In this document: one piece after another, positions 17,528-26,386 of the stretch
Layout of the letters: each line of letters starts with the position of its first letter
Numbering within the stretch: the first letter of the stretch is position 1
Source of the DNA: RHLJ01 sp965247355
GTDB taxonomy: Bacteria; Bacteroidota; Rhodothermia; Balneolales; Balneolaceae
Reading direction: 5' to 3'
NCBI GenBank assembly: GCA_965247355.1
Contig: OZ252011.1
Coordinates: 1,736,001-1,800,000, forward strand
DNA: 64,000 bases
Translations under genes and position numbers: made by a program
Notes under the pieces: model-generated
What the model was told of the DNA's origin: nothing
The model's database searches: none
The model's input: only the letters and a program-made list of their open reading frames with translations

Positions 17528-19406
17528 ATCTGAGGTTAACCTTCATTCCTAAATTCCAGGCTAATCCGGTGGTATTAAATCCGTATACCTCGGAATAATC
17601 AGCATCCATGATATTCTTGATATCTCCGAAGACCGTAAATCTTTCTTCAAAAAAAGTATAAGAGGCGTTCGCGTTTAGTAGAAATACTTCGTCCAACGTT
17701 ACGAGTTCAGAGCTGAAATCAGGTGCAAAATAAATATCTACCCGCTCTCCTAAATAGGTTCCCTGAATTGAGAAAACAGCATTCGGAAAAGGAGTGATAC
17801 TACTTCCAATTCCGATTTTAGTTTTAGGTCTTCTTAATAAATAATCGGTCTGTTCCCCATTTATTTCAGATGACCCAATCAGGTAATCAAAAGAGGCATT
17901 AATCTGTACTGTTTCAAAAGGTGTATAAGAACTAGAGAGCTCAATACCTTTATCATTTTGCTCATCCAAATTTAAATATCCAGGAAAACTATAAATGATT
18001 ACATCAGTGATATTCCGAATAAAGAAGTTTCCACTTAAACGAAGGTTTGTCTCTGGAAAGTCAAGTTCACTACCAATATTAAGGTAAATACTCTGCTCCG
18101 GTTGAAGATCTGGATTTGCACCAAAAGGGCCATATAGTTCATCCAGAGTTGGAGCTTTAAAGCCTGTTCCAATCGAACTCAGAATCTTAATGTCACTATT
18201 TAATTGGTAGGAAGCTGAACTACTAAGTGTAACATTACTACCGTACTCACTATGACTATTTAATCTTATACCAGCTTCGCCATTCAACCCGGAAAGGTTT
18301 TTTAAACGGACAGTAAAGTATGGACTGTATATATCAGAAGTTCGATCATTACTCCCGATCTCCATATTCTGATAATTAAATCCAGCCAAAAACTGGAGTG
18401 ACTCCAAAGCGGTGTATGCTCCATAAATATCATAGTTATTCAATTTTCCTTCAAACTCACCTCCAAAGTCCGCCCTATTTACCCGATTGGTATTTGCATA
18501 GGAATAATCACTTTGAAGTAAGAAAGCTTCAGTTTGGTATTGAACAGTAATCCCCGGATTGAAAAAATCAGAATCAAAGGTATTTGGAGCGTCAACAAAT
18601 GCTCCTCCATCATAATCACCCTCAAAATTATTTACTAAAATTCTGGGCGTAATAGTTAGATGAGGATTAGGTTTTAGTGAAGCCTTTGCTGAAAAAGTAT
18701 TCTTTGTAAAACCATCTTTATCAAAGTCTGGGAATCCTTGTGATTCTCTTTCTGAAGTTGAACGTAAATCAGTTGCCTCACTTATTCCCTCGGATTTTTC
18801 CCGGGAATACAGAATGGAAAAATTCCCTCCTTCCTGAGCTCCATTAAGTCCAATTTGATTTCTGTAGGTAGCAAAACTTCCAACAGAACTGGAGGCATTA
18901 AGTTGAATATCTTCGCCGCCTGATTCTTTTGTAATGATGTTTATTACTCCTGCGATTGCATCCGAGCCATATAGTGTACTCATGCTTCCTTTAACTACTT
19001 CAATGCGTTCGATAGCATCCAATGATAGATTTCGGATATCGAATACTCCTCCAATGGTAGATGGATCATAAACTGGCAATCCATCAATCAGGAAGAGAGT
19101 ATACCGGGTTGAAGCTCCTTGTAAATAGGTAGCCTTATCTTTTCCACCGTTGCTATAGGCACCATTCACGTAAATGCCAGACTGCTCGCTCAAAAGCTGC
19201 GCCACATCTTTTCCCGAGTTTCTTGATATGGTTTCCTGATCGATAACTAAAACGGGTTTAGTTGTTTCCCGTAGCAAAATCGGAATCTTAGATGCGGTTA
19301 CTACAACTTCTTCGAGTTGAAGTGTATCAGTAGGTTGAGAGGTTTGTGCTTGAATATTGAGGCTGCACAAAAAGCCTGCTAATATGAGTGTTAATATTTT
19401 GCTCAT
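17526..19406 (-). CDS. btuB: TonB-dependent outer-membrane receptor, probable cobalamin transporter
   Basis: The 626-aa protein has a signal peptide (ending IQAQ), a TonB-box-like LEEVVVTAS, a plug domain (DVAQLLSEQSGIYVNG, LIDGLPVYDP, IERIEVVKGSMSTLYGSDAIAGVINIITK split over the usual positions) and a C-terminal barrel ending NLGMKVNLR with a terminal aromatic/Arg pattern. The length fits BtuB. The assignment to cobalamin comes from the cobalamin riboswitch in its leader. The rest of a B12 uptake operon (BtuCDF) is not adjacent. Confidence 0.9.
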   Translation of the reverse strand: MSKILTLILAGFLCSLNIQAQTSQPTDTLQLEEVVVTASKIPILLRETTKPVLVIDQETISRNSGKDVAQLLSEQSGIYVNGAYSNGGKDKATYLQGASTRYTLFLIDGLPVYDPSTIGGVFDIRNLSLDAIERIEVVKGSMSTLYGSDAIAGVINIITKESGGEDIQLNASSSVGSFATYRNQIGLNGAQEGGNFSILYSREKSEGISEATDLRSTSERESQGFPDFDKDGFTKNTFSAKASLKPNPHLTITPRILVNNFEGDYDGGAFVDAPNTFDSDFFNPGITVQYQTEAFLLQSDYSYANTNRVNRADFGGEFEGKLNNYDIYGAYTALESLQFLAGFNYQNMEIGSNDRTSDIYSPYFTVRLKNLSGLNGEAGIRLNSHSEYGSNVTLSSSASYQLNSDIKILSSIGTGFKAPTLDELYGPFGANPDLQPEQSIYLNIGSELDFPETNLRLSGNFFIRNITDVIIYSFPGYLNLDEQNDKGIELSSSYTPFETVQINASFDYLIGSSEINGEQTDYLLRRPKTKIGIGSSITPFPNAVFSIQGTYLGERVDIYFAPDFSSELVTLDEVFLLNANASYTFFEERFTVFGDIKNIMDADYSEVYGFNTTGLAWNLGMKVNLR

Positions 19407-19534
19407 GGTTTTTATTTAAAGGTTAACCGATGAGCTCTCGTTAAAAAGTGTGGAAACGTTGGTTTTGCTAGAATAAGAAAGCCAGCAAAGTGTACATTCC
19501 CGGCCCTTCCTCCGAAAGCCTGAATAATTGATAT

Positions 19535-19712
19535 GCAAACAGGCAGGTCTTCTGACTTACTCTACGTTAACGGCCTTCCCGTCACCTCAAAAAGGACAGT
19601 GGCAAAATTTGGCTAACGCTTTTCAGAGCTTACAGCTACGGGGATAGTCCCGGATTTTCACCGGATTCCCTATTAATTTTCTTACCGAAATAAGAAAAAC
19701 CTATTGCGCCCC
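19535..19712 (-). promoter_or_regulatory. cobalamin (B12) riboswitch
   Basis: On the minus strand the leader of the TonB receptor gene holds the hallmarks of the AdoCbl/cobalamin riboswitch. In order these are GGTTTTT near 19695-19702, GGGAATCCGGTGAAAATCC (complement of about 19650-19670), GCCACTG (about 19608-19614) and the B12-box-like AGTCAGAAGACCTGCC, whose complement is at 19542-19557. The expression platform lies between the B12 box and the GTG/ATG region at 19406. The boundaries are approximate. It should repress receptor synthesis when B12 is plentiful. Confidence 0.93.
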
Positions 19713-19746
19713 AACGATATGCTTTGTGACTAGTAATGTCAATAAA

Positions 19747-20934
19747 TTAATGGACCGGAACTAAAATTGTAAAAGAAGATCCCTGTCCTGGTGTTGAATC
19801 AATCGATATTGTACCTTTCAATTGTTCCACATGATGCTTTATAAGGTTTAAGCCTAATCCATAGCCTTCTTCACCACTTGTACCTTCTGTAGAAATAGTT
19901 TTTTCTGAAAGGACAGATTTAATTTTTTGCTCATCCATTCCGATGCCTGAATCCTGTACAATTATCCTTAAGCTGTGGCTTGCTTCAGATTCAACTTCAA
20001 TAGTCTCAATCAAGTTGAATTGAACAGATACTCGTCCATCTTTTGGTGTGAATTTCATTGCGTTTGATACAAAATTACCTATTACCTGTAGTATAGTCTT
20101 TTTTTCAAATTGTACTTCTGAATTTTCAGCGCCAAACGATACCTCAAAATCTAAATCCTTTTTTATTGCAAGTGGCAGGTATAATTTTTCAAGCTTTTTT
20201 GATAGCATTTTGAGGTTTATAGTATCCGTTTCATCTTCTTCTTTCTTTGATGTTAGTATGTTTTCTACATATTCTAAAATCGATGAGCTGCTACTTTTTA
20301 GTAGCTTTACATATTTTTCTATCTCCTGATTTTGCCCATCATTTTCCATCCCTATTAAATCACCCAGTCCTGTAACTCCGTTAATCATCCCCCTCAGGTC
20401 ATGTGCTACCTCTCTCTTTGACTTTTCAAGTTCAGATTGCTTTTCCCTCAACTTTGAAATCTCCCTCATATCTTCTAATCGTTGAACAATCTCGTTTGCA
20501 ATGATAGACAAAAGCTCTTTCTTCTCTTCAGTAAGTTGAATCTCTTTCAAGCTGATAACACATAATGAACCAATACTAAATCCTTCTTTTGATATTAGTG
20601 GGATTCCGAAATAATATTTTGCTCCCGCAACCTTAATCGCTTCAAGATTCTTAAATCTTGGGTCCTTACTCAGATCTTTCACCTCCATAGGTTTTCCCGA
20701 CTCAACCGTATAGGTGCATATAGTTTCTTCTCTCGGTGTTTGCAAATCAGTAGTTCCTACCTGGGAAACTGACCATTGAATAAAGTTATCAATAAAATTA
20801 AGCTGAGAAATTTCTGAGTTAGGTATTTTCGCCGCGAGCTGATTTAACCCGATGAACTCTTTTTCCAGGGTTTCATAATCCAGGTTAAAGTCTGATAGAT
20901 TTATCAGTCTTTTGAATTCTTCATTAATCTCCAC
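19747..20934 (-). CDS. GAF-domain sensor histidine kinase
   Basis: The 395-aa cytosolic protein has an N-terminal GAF domain (about residues 20-155; ETICTYTVESGKPMEVKDLSKDPRF is split here by family-typical turns). A HisKA helix with the H-box VAHDLRGMINGVTG follows (about 175-190), then the HATPase domain with N-box NFVSNAMKFTP, G1 DSGIGMD and G2 GYGLGLNLIKHHVEQ. There is no transmembrane segment. No response regulator is adjacent, so it is an orphan kinase whose partner must be elsewhere. The start is GTG at 20932-20934. It is expressed separately from dprA. Confidence 0.92.
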   Translation of the reverse strand: MEINEEFKRLINLSDFNLDYETLEKEFIGLNQLAAKIPNSEISQLNFIDNFIQWSVSQVGTTDLQTPREETICTYTVESGKPMEVKDLSKDPRFKNLEAIKVAGAKYYFGIPLISKEGFSIGSLCVISLKEIQLTEEKKELLSIIANEIVQRLEDMREISKLREKQSELEKSKREVAHDLRGMINGVTGLGDLIGMENDGQNQEIEKYVKLLKSSSSSILEYVENILTSKKEEDETDTINLKMLSKKLEKLYLPLAIKKDLDFEVSFGAENSEVQFEKKTILQVIGNFVSNAMKFTPKDGRVSVQFNLIETIEVESEASHSLRIIVQDSGIGMDEQKIKSVLSEKTISTEGTSGEEGYGLGLNLIKHHVEQLKGTISIDSTPGQGSSFTILVPVH

Positions 20935-21021
20935 ACTACTCCGTTTTTTTATCCCAAGTTACTTAATTAATCCCATACTATTAATAACGTAACTTTTGTG
21001 ATATTGGATTGGTTGGTAGAA

Positions 21022-22152
21022 TTATTTTAAACTGAAAATCTTGCCTGCTTTCTGAGTAACCAGTTCTTTCATTTCAAGTTGAAGCAGTGACACAAGTAGC
21101 TTACTGGTGTTCACTTCTAACTCGTCTCCAATTGCATCTATCTGAGCTTCGCCCTTTTCTAGTAACTCACAGACTTTCCGGCTTAGTTCATCCAAATCTT
21201 CTTCTTTCCAAAGTTTCGGACTTGGGAGTTCTTTTTTTGGGGATGAAGTTTTTTCTCCCTGATTAATGGGAAGCTCTTCAAGAATATCATCTACGGTTTG
21301 CACCAGTTTTGCCGCTCCTGTTTTGATAAGATAATTGCAGCCCGAGCCAGAAAGGTTTTCAAGAGAATGTGGCAATGCAAAGACTTCCCGGTTCTGATCA
21401 AGAGCTAAATCCGCAGTGATCATACTTCCGCCCTGCATTCCTGATTCTACTACCAGGACACCTAAACTCATCCCACTTACAATTCGGTTACGAACCGGGA
21501 AATTACCAGCATCCGGGATCGTACCAAGAGGAAATTCTGTGATAACAGCTCCTCCCTCTCTCACAATACGGTTTGCAAGATCAGCATTTTCTCTTGGATA
21601 TAAGTTATCAATCCCTGAACCCAACACAGCTACGGTAGGTGCTCCAACATCCACCGCTGCTTTATGAGCAATGGCATCAATTCCATGTGCCAAACCACTG
21701 AATATGCATAACCCCTGCTCTCCTAATTCTTTTGATAATCTCTCTGCAGCTTTCTTGCCATATGGTGTCGCATTCCTCGTGCCGATGACTCCAATACCAG
21801 CTTTTGATAGTGCTTCCGGATTTCCTTTCATCCAGAATAGTGCCGGCGGATCATAAATCTGCTTTAATAAAGGCGGATACTCGGGATCAGCGATTGTAAT
21901 TATCTGAGCTTTCACCTTTTCCGTTGCCTTGATGATTTGATCAACCTCATCCCACTTTTTAAAGGAAAGAATAGAAAGAGCAGAAGCTTCTCCAATAGTT
22001 TCTACACTTCGAAGCTCGGTTTTAGAAAGTTCGAATATTCGGGAAGGGTCATCAAAAGCCTTTGCCAGTAACTTGATGCGCTTCGATCCCAGGCCTGTAA
22101 TCAGGCTGAGTGCAAGAAAAGTTCTAAGATTCGGGTTCGAGTTCTTTGGCAT
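21022..22152 (-). CDS. dprA: DNA processing protein DprA
   Basis: DprA loads RecA onto incoming single-stranded DNA in natural transformation. The 376-aa product has an N-terminal SAM-like helical domain, the Rossmann core with GVIGTRNATPYG, IFSGLAHGIDAIAH, VLGSGIDNLYP and GGAVITEFPLG, and a C-terminal winged-helix-like region (about 310-375). The start at 22152 overlaps the end of obgE by 29 bp, so the two are transcribed together. Confidence 0.95.
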   Translation of the reverse strand: MPKNSNPNLRTFLALSLITGLGSKRIKLLAKAFDDPSRIFELSKTELRSVETIGEASALSILSFKKWDEVDQIIKATEKVKAQIITIADPEYPPLLKQIYDPPALFWMKGNPEALSKAGIGVIGTRNATPYGKKAAERLSKELGEQGLCIFSGLAHGIDAIAHKAAVDVGAPTVAVLGSGIDNLYPRENADLANRIVREGGAVITEFPLGTIPDAGNFPVRNRIVSGMSLGVLVVESGMQGGSMITADLALDQNREVFALPHSLENLSGSGCNYLIKTGAAKLVQTVDDILEELPINQGEKTSSPKKELPSPKLWKEEDLDELSRKVCELLEKGEAQIDAIGDELEVNTSKLLVSLLQLEMKELVTQKAGKIFSLK

Positions 22153-23125
22153 CCTGGATGAGTCCCCATAGCGTTTCTCTTAACTCATCAACTCCATGTC
22201 CGGTAGCTGATGAAATAAGAATAACGGGAATTTCATCCTCAAAATGCAACTCTTCTTCTAACTTAAATCCTTGTTTTAAATCCATCTTAGTGATAGCTAA
22301 TACACGGGGCTTATCCAGAAGATCCGGACGGTAGGATTTCAGCTCGTTGAGTAAAGCTTTGTATTCATATTGAATATCTGTTTCGGCACTCACCATAAAT
22401 AACAATACATTATTTCGTTCGATATGGCGTAGAAACTGAATTCCAAGTCCTTTCCCTTGATGAGCTTCTTCAATAATTCCGGGGATATCAGCCATTACAA
22501 AACTGCGGTAATCGGCAAATTTTACAACACCAAGATTTGGTTCCAGTGTTGTAAATGGGTAATCAGCAATTTTAGGTTTAGCCTCTGAAAGTGCTGAAAG
22601 TAAGGTGCTTTTACCTGCATTTGGGAAACCAACAAGACCAACATCAGCTATTAATTTCAACTCTAGCTCTACAACTCGGTCTTCACCGGGTTTGCCCGGT
22701 TGCGAAAATTGTGGGGTTTGATTGGTCGAACTTCTAAAGTGCCAGTTTCCTAATCCGCCCTGACCGCCTTCCGCTATCACAAGCTTCTGTTCATCTTCTG
22801 TTATTTCGCCTAAACGCTCACGGGTGTCGGCATCAAAGGCAACAGTGCCCAGTGGGACCTCTAAAATAACATCCGGTCCGTCAGCACCCGTTCTTTTATT
22901 CTTCGCCCCATCAACACCGGGCTTAGCTTTGATAAACTTTTTATACCTGAGATCAAGAATCGTATTTAACTGAACATTTCCTTTAAGAACAATGCTCCCT
23001 CCTCTTCCGCCATCACCTCCATCAGGACCACCTTTTGGAATGTACTTCTCTCTTCGAAAGTGCGATGAACCCGCTCCTCCATCTCCGGCAGTTACATAAA
23101 TTTTAGCGTAATCAGCGAATCTCAT
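22124..23125 (-). CDS. obgE: GTPase Obg
   Basis: Obg is a ribosome-associated GTPase. The 333-aa product has the glycine-rich Obg fold (residues 1-158, many GG repeats such as GDGGAGSSHFRREK) and the G domain with P-loop GFPNAGKST (166-174), DIPG (G3) and TKMD (G4). The variable C-terminal OCT domain is absent, as in many Bacteroidota. The stop is overlapped by dprA. An inverted repeat at 23134-23173 lies just upstream of its ATG. Confidence 0.96.
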   Translation of the reverse strand: MRFADYAKIYVTAGDGGAGSSHFRREKYIPKGGPDGGDGGRGGSIVLKGNVQLNTILDLRYKKFIKAKPGVDGAKNKRTGADGPDVILEVPLGTVAFDADTRERLGEITEDEQKLVIAEGGQGGLGNWHFRSSTNQTPQFSQPGKPGEDRVVELELKLIADVGLVGFPNAGKSTLLSALSEAKPKIADYPFTTLEPNLGVVKFADYRSFVMADIPGIIEEAHQGKGLGIQFLRHIERNNVLLFMVSAETDIQYEYKALLNELKSYRPDLLDKPRVLAITKMDLKQGFKLEEELHFEDEIPVILISSATGHGVDELRETLWGLIQDAKELEPES

Positions 23126-23133
23126 TGTATTGT

Positions 23134-23173
23134 TTATTGGTTATTAGTTAATGGGAGTACTAATAACCAATAA
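23134..23173 (-). repeat. perfect 15-bp inverted repeat upstream of obgE
   Basis: TTATTGGTTATTAGT (23134-23148) is exactly complementary to ACTAATAACCAATAA (23159-23173), with a 10-base loop. It sits between accD and obgE, so it could terminate the accD transcript or form a hairpin in the obgE leader. There is no clear T-run. Confidence 0.75.
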
Positions 23174-23208
23174 CTAATAACAATCAGGAATTTCTATTTA
23201 ATAAAGAA

Positions 23209-24054
23209 TCACTTCTTATGAAGGATCAGCTTTAGGAGCTGAGTCAGCTTCGACTTCATTTCTGTTCTTTCTACAATGAAGTCGAGGAAGCCGTGTTCGA
23301 GTAAATACTCAGCCGTCTGGAAACCCTCCGGTAAATCACGACCTATAGTTTGTCTTACTACTCTTGGTCCTGCAAAAGCAATTAAAGCACCCGGTTCTGC
23401 CACATTAAAATCCCCAAGCATTGCATAGCTGGCAGTCACTCCACCTGTGGTTGGATTAGTAAGGTAAGAGATGTACGGAATACCATCTTCATCCAGTTGA
23501 GCAAGTTTTGCGGATGTTTTAGCCATCTGCATTAGACTGAGAACACTCTCCATCATCCGTGCTCCACCGGTTTGGGAAATAATAATCAAAGGAATTTTCT
23601 TCTCCCGGGCTGTATCAATAGCAACACCGAGTCGTTCGCCTACAACCGAACCCATACTACCGCCGATAAAACTAAAATCCATGCAACCAACCACAAGATC
23701 AACGCCGTTCATTTTTCCAACGCCAACACGTGCAGCATCTGACAAACCGGTTTTCTTTTTAGAATCTTCAAGTCGGTCGGTGTATTTCTTACGATCGGTA
23801 AATTCCAGAGGGTCAGTAGAAATAATATCGTCAGCTATTTCTTTGAATTTTCCTCCATCAAAAATAATCTCGAAATACTCTTTACTACCGATTCGGAAAT
23901 GATATCCACTCAGAGGATCAACAAAAAGGTTTTCTTCCAACTCGCGCCGGTGAATGGTTTCTCCCGTAGTTGGTACTTTAACCCAAACGCCTTCAGGCAT
24001 TTCCTTCTTTTCAGAAGTTTGAATGTTTTCGTCTTTTCTTTTAAACCAGGACAT
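23209..24054 (-). CDS. accD: acetyl-CoA carboxylase carboxyltransferase subunit beta, lacking the zinc-ribbon cysteines
   Basis: AccD with AccA transfers the carboxyl group from biotin-BCCP to acetyl-CoA, the first step of fatty-acid synthesis. The 281-aa product carries the crotonase-like core, including GGARMMESVLSLMQMAKT, TNPTTGGVTASYAMLGD and GPRVVRQTIGRDLPEGFQ. The N-terminal segment aligns to the usual four-cysteine zinc ribbon (K-C-x-x-C-G then V-C-P-x-C) but every cysteine is replaced: V27, T30, D46 and S49. The spacing and surrounding residues (ELEENL, YHFRIG) are conserved, so this is not a frameshift. Confidence 0.93.
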   Translation of the reverse strand: MSWFKRKDENIQTSEKKEMPEGVWVKVPTTGETIHRRELEENLFVDPLSGYHFRIGSKEYFEIIFDGGKFKEIADDIISTDPLEFTDRKKYTDRLEDSKKKTGLSDAARVGVGKMNGVDLVVGCMDFSFIGGSMGSVVGERLGVAIDTAREKKIPLIIISQTGGARMMESVLSLMQMAKTSAKLAQLDEDGIPYISYLTNPTTGGVTASYAMLGDFNVAEPGALIAFAGPRVVRQTIGRDLPEGFQTAEYLLEHGFLDFIVERTEMKSKLTQLLKLILHKK

Positions 24055-24121
24055 AGACTCCGTTTTTCAATTTCGAATCAAAATAAAGATTCTTTGGGTT
24101 AAAGTTTAATTTGATCAGCCT

Positions 24122-24781
24122 TTACTGGGAATTATTTACCTGTCCGCTGCTGATATAATTTGGATTCAGCGCTTCGGGACTGGTTTTCACACAAAACTCT
24201 TTGAAATTGGGTAATTGATAGAGTTTGAACAACGAGTTTGCGGTTACCCATTTATCATCACAAACACGAACATCCTTCAACAATTTCTCATCGAGTCGAC
24301 CTATACCGGTGCCTATGATACAATCTCCTGGATTGATGTTTTTCTGAAACTCGGTAATCTCGACAATTCCTAATTCTGATTTTTTGATGAGCTTATCCCC
24401 CAACTCAAATGCCTGGTAATACACATGTGTTCGCCGGGCGTCGATAATTGAGTGAATACTTCCTTCTTTGTGATCAGATTCCATTGCAAAAGAGGCCAAA
24501 GTATTCGCCGCGTACAATGGCACCTCAGTCTTAAAAAGAATTCCTTTCAAAGCACTGGCTGCTATTCTAAGTCCCGTATAAGATCCCGGACCATTACTCA
24601 CTAGTACGGCATCGAGGTCGCTGATGTTGAACTTATGTTCCTGCATGAACTCCTGAGTAAATAGAAACACATTATCGGAATGCACACCCCTACCTTGTAT
24701 TTTTTTCTCGGTGATGTTTCCATCTCCATCCTGAAAGGAAACCGAACAAATATTAGTAGCTGTTTCGTAGGCGAGGATCAT
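24122..24781 (-). CDS. tsaB: tRNA threonylcarbamoyladenosine biosynthesis protein TsaB
   Basis: TsaB is the scaffold partner of TsaD in making t6A37 in tRNA. The 219-aa protein shows the ASKHA-fold pattern of the family: MILAYETATNICSVSF at the N-terminus, then the conserved GPGSYTGLRIAASALKGI (about residues 65-82) and the region with DARRTHVYYQAF. The length is normal. It lies between accD and dihydroorotase on the same strand, but the gap of 111 bp upstream holds a REP-like inverted repeat, so it may have its own promoter. Confidence 0.93.
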   Translation of the reverse strand: MILAYETATNICSVSFQDGDGNITEKKIQGRGVHSDNVFLFTQEFMQEHKFNISDLDAVLVSNGPGSYTGLRIAASALKGILFKTEVPLYAANTLASFAMESDHKEGSIHSIIDARRTHVYYQAFELGDKLIKKSELGIVEITEFQKNINPGDCIIGTGIGRLDEKLLKDVRVCDDKWVTANSLFKLYQLPNFKEFCVKTSPEALNPNYISSGQVNNSQ

Positions 24782-24811
24782 CTTAAAGCATTTATTACAT
24801 GATATAGAAAC

Positions 24812-24883
24812 GTCATTCTGAGTATACTTCCGAAGAATCTTAGTGGATATCCGTCTAGTTCCTTCGCTTTCGCTCAGGTTGAC
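24812..24883. repeat. REP-like imperfect palindromic element
   Basis: GTCATTCTGAG (24812-24822) and CTCAGGTTGAC (24873-24883) form a nearly complementary pair (9 of 11). Inside are CGAAG (24831-24835) with CTTCG (24862-24866), and a perfect GGATATCC at 24845-24852. GTCATTCTGAG...GAAGAATCT is a type of intergenic repeat familiar to me from Bacteroidota genomes. It occupies the gap between tsaB and dihydroorotase. Confidence 0.6.
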
Positions 24884-24892
24884 TATTTACAT

Positions 24893-26173
24893 TTACTTTA
24901 ACTTATTAATTATCAGCTGCCCTTTATTAAAAATCCCTACAGCACGGCCGGTTAGTGTATTATCCAAATAGGGAGAGTTCTTGGATTTTGAGCGAACATT
25001 CTTCTTATCAAAAGTCCATTCTTCATCGGTATTGAAGAACGTCAAATTGGCCTTTGCTCCTTCTTCGAGGCTTAGTTCTTCCAGATTCAAAATCTTTCGG
25101 GGATTATAACTCAGTTTATCTACCAGTTGCTGGAGATCAAGCTTCTTGGTTTTGTATAAACGCATATTTGAAATAGGCCAGGCAGTTTCTAAACCAATAA
25201 TTCCATTTGGAGCATAAATGAATTCCACTTCTTTTTCTTCTATAGCATGAGGGGCGTGATCGGTGCAAATCACATCAATGGTTCCATCGACTAACCCCTC
25301 AATCATTGCATCCACATCTTCCTGAGTACGTAGTGGCGGATGCATTTTAAAATTAGTACTGAATTTCTGCTTGTCGATTTCTTCGTCGGTTAAGTCAAAG
25401 TGATGCGGGCAAACTTCGGTAGTTACATTCACTCCTTTAGCCTTTCCTTTTCGAACCAGGTCCACTCCTTCTTTGGTACTGATGTGTGCAACGTGAACAT
25501 GGCCACCTGTATATTCAGCAAGCAAAATATCACGTGCAATCATTACTTCTTCAGCAATCCCGGGAGTTCCATCCAGTCCGAGTCGGGTAGAAACACTTCC
25601 TTCGTTCATATGACCCGGGCGGGAAAGTGCTAAATCTTCTTCATGGTTGATAATCGGCATCCCCAACATGGATGAATATTCCAAAGCCACACGCATCACC
25701 TGGGAATCATACACCGGATCGCCGTCATCACTAAAGGCAACTGCTCCACCATCTTTCATATCGGCCATTTCAGCAATGGATTTTCCTTTACGCTCTTTGG
25801 TCACACAGCCAATCGGATGAACATCAACAGCCGTGTTTTCCGCTTTTTTGATGATGTATTCTACTACATCACGGGTGTGGGTTGCCGGATTGGTATTTGG
25901 CATACAGGCAACGGCAGTAAATCCACCAAAAGCTGCTGCATCCGTTCCGGTTTTGATGGTTTCTTTATGCTCATATCCGGGTTCCCGAAGGTGAATGTGC
26001 ATATCCATCCAGCCCGGACTTACATACGCTCCTCCAAAATCATGACTTTCTTCATCTTTGCCTGCTTTTAATCCACTTCCAATTTCTTTGATGATACCAT
26101 CTGCAATTCGAAGATCAACGGTTTCATCACCTTTATGGCTTTTACTTACTGGACGAAGGTTTTTGAGGAGCAT
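24893..26173 (-). CDS. pyrC: dihydroorotase
   Basis: The enzyme cyclises carbamoyl aspartate to dihydroorotate. This is the class-I, multi-residue metal type: DMHIHLREPG (H59, H61 from my start), MPNTNPATH, a GTDAAAFGGFTAVACMPN block, the HEEDL region, and CTDHAPH with the catalytic Asp. It ends with the GRAVGIFNKG strand. The frame extends to a TTG at 26197, but the ATG at 26171-26173 starts the amidohydrolase N-terminal strands directly (MLLKNLRP), so I prefer it (426 aa). PyrE of the same pathway is at 754. Confidence 0.92.
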   Translation of the reverse strand: MLLKNLRPVSKSHKGDETVDLRIADGIIKEIGSGLKAGKDEESHDFGGAYVSPGWMDMHIHLREPGYEHKETIKTGTDAAAFGGFTAVACMPNTNPATHTRDVVEYIIKKAENTAVDVHPIGCVTKERKGKSIAEMADMKDGGAVAFSDDGDPVYDSQVMRVALEYSSMLGMPIINHEEDLALSRPGHMNEGSVSTRLGLDGTPGIAEEVMIARDILLAEYTGGHVHVAHISTKEGVDLVRKGKAKGVNVTTEVCPHHFDLTDEEIDKQKFSTNFKMHPPLRTQEDVDAMIEGLVDGTIDVICTDHAPHAIEEKEVEFIYAPNGIIGLETAWPISNMRLYKTKKLDLQQLVDKLSYNPRKILNLEELSLEEGAKANLTFFNTDEEWTFDKKNVRSKSKNSPYLDNTLTGRAVGIFNKGQLIINKLK

Positions 26174-26241
26174 AATTTTCTTGGTAGAGATTTTCAATTC
26201 GGTCCAAATATAGGGGTTTTAATGAATTGAAGTAGAAGCTT

Positions 26242-26276
26242 TTATAACCTATGCTTCTCTACCGAAACTACCTTTT
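26242..26276 (-). pseudogene. duplicated fragment of the CDF transporter 3' end
   Basis: These 35 bp match the last 12 codons of the CDF gene at 26897-26931, encoding EKVVSVEKHRL and a stop in the same order. The three base differences (GTA/GTG, CAT/CAC, TTA/TTG) all fall at third codon positions. The fragment lies at the outer side of the transposase locus and has no upstream coding part, so it is a remnant or a copy. Confidence 0.75.
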
Positions 26277-26290
26277 CGATCTAAAAATGC

Positions 26291-26310
26291 CGAAGGATTA
26301 AAACCCTTCG
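26291..26310. repeat. REP-like palindrome 1
   Basis: CGAAGG (26291) and CCTTCG (ending 26310) flank AT-rich sequence. The adjacent CTGGTG is repeated in inverse orientation as CACCAG beside the palindrome at 26842-26863, making the pair an inverted boundary around the transposase gene. Confidence 0.7.
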
Positions 26311-26360
26311 CTGGTGTACTTGAATACATCGATATTGAGAGAAATTAGTTCGGTAAACAA

Positions 26361-26382
26361 GAGAAGGGATTCATTCCTTCTC
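26361..26382. repeat. REP-like palindrome 2, just after the transposase stop
   Basis: GAGAAGGGATTCATTCCTTCTC is an almost perfect palindrome of 22 bp and shares the core GAAGGGATTCATTCCTTC with the copy at 26842-26863. It lies 4 bp past the stop codon of the transposase gene and may also end its transcript. Confidence 0.75.
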
Positions 26383-26386
26383 CCAG

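Noticed and set aside
21416..21667. Plus-strand frames opposite dprA and obgE
   Set aside because: Shadows of well-supported minus-strand genes with no motif of their own.
23209..24054. Frameshift or sequencing error as the cause of the missing AccD cysteines
   Set aside because: The flanking residues stay in frame and conserved; four separate substitutions are needed, which fits evolution and not a frameshift.
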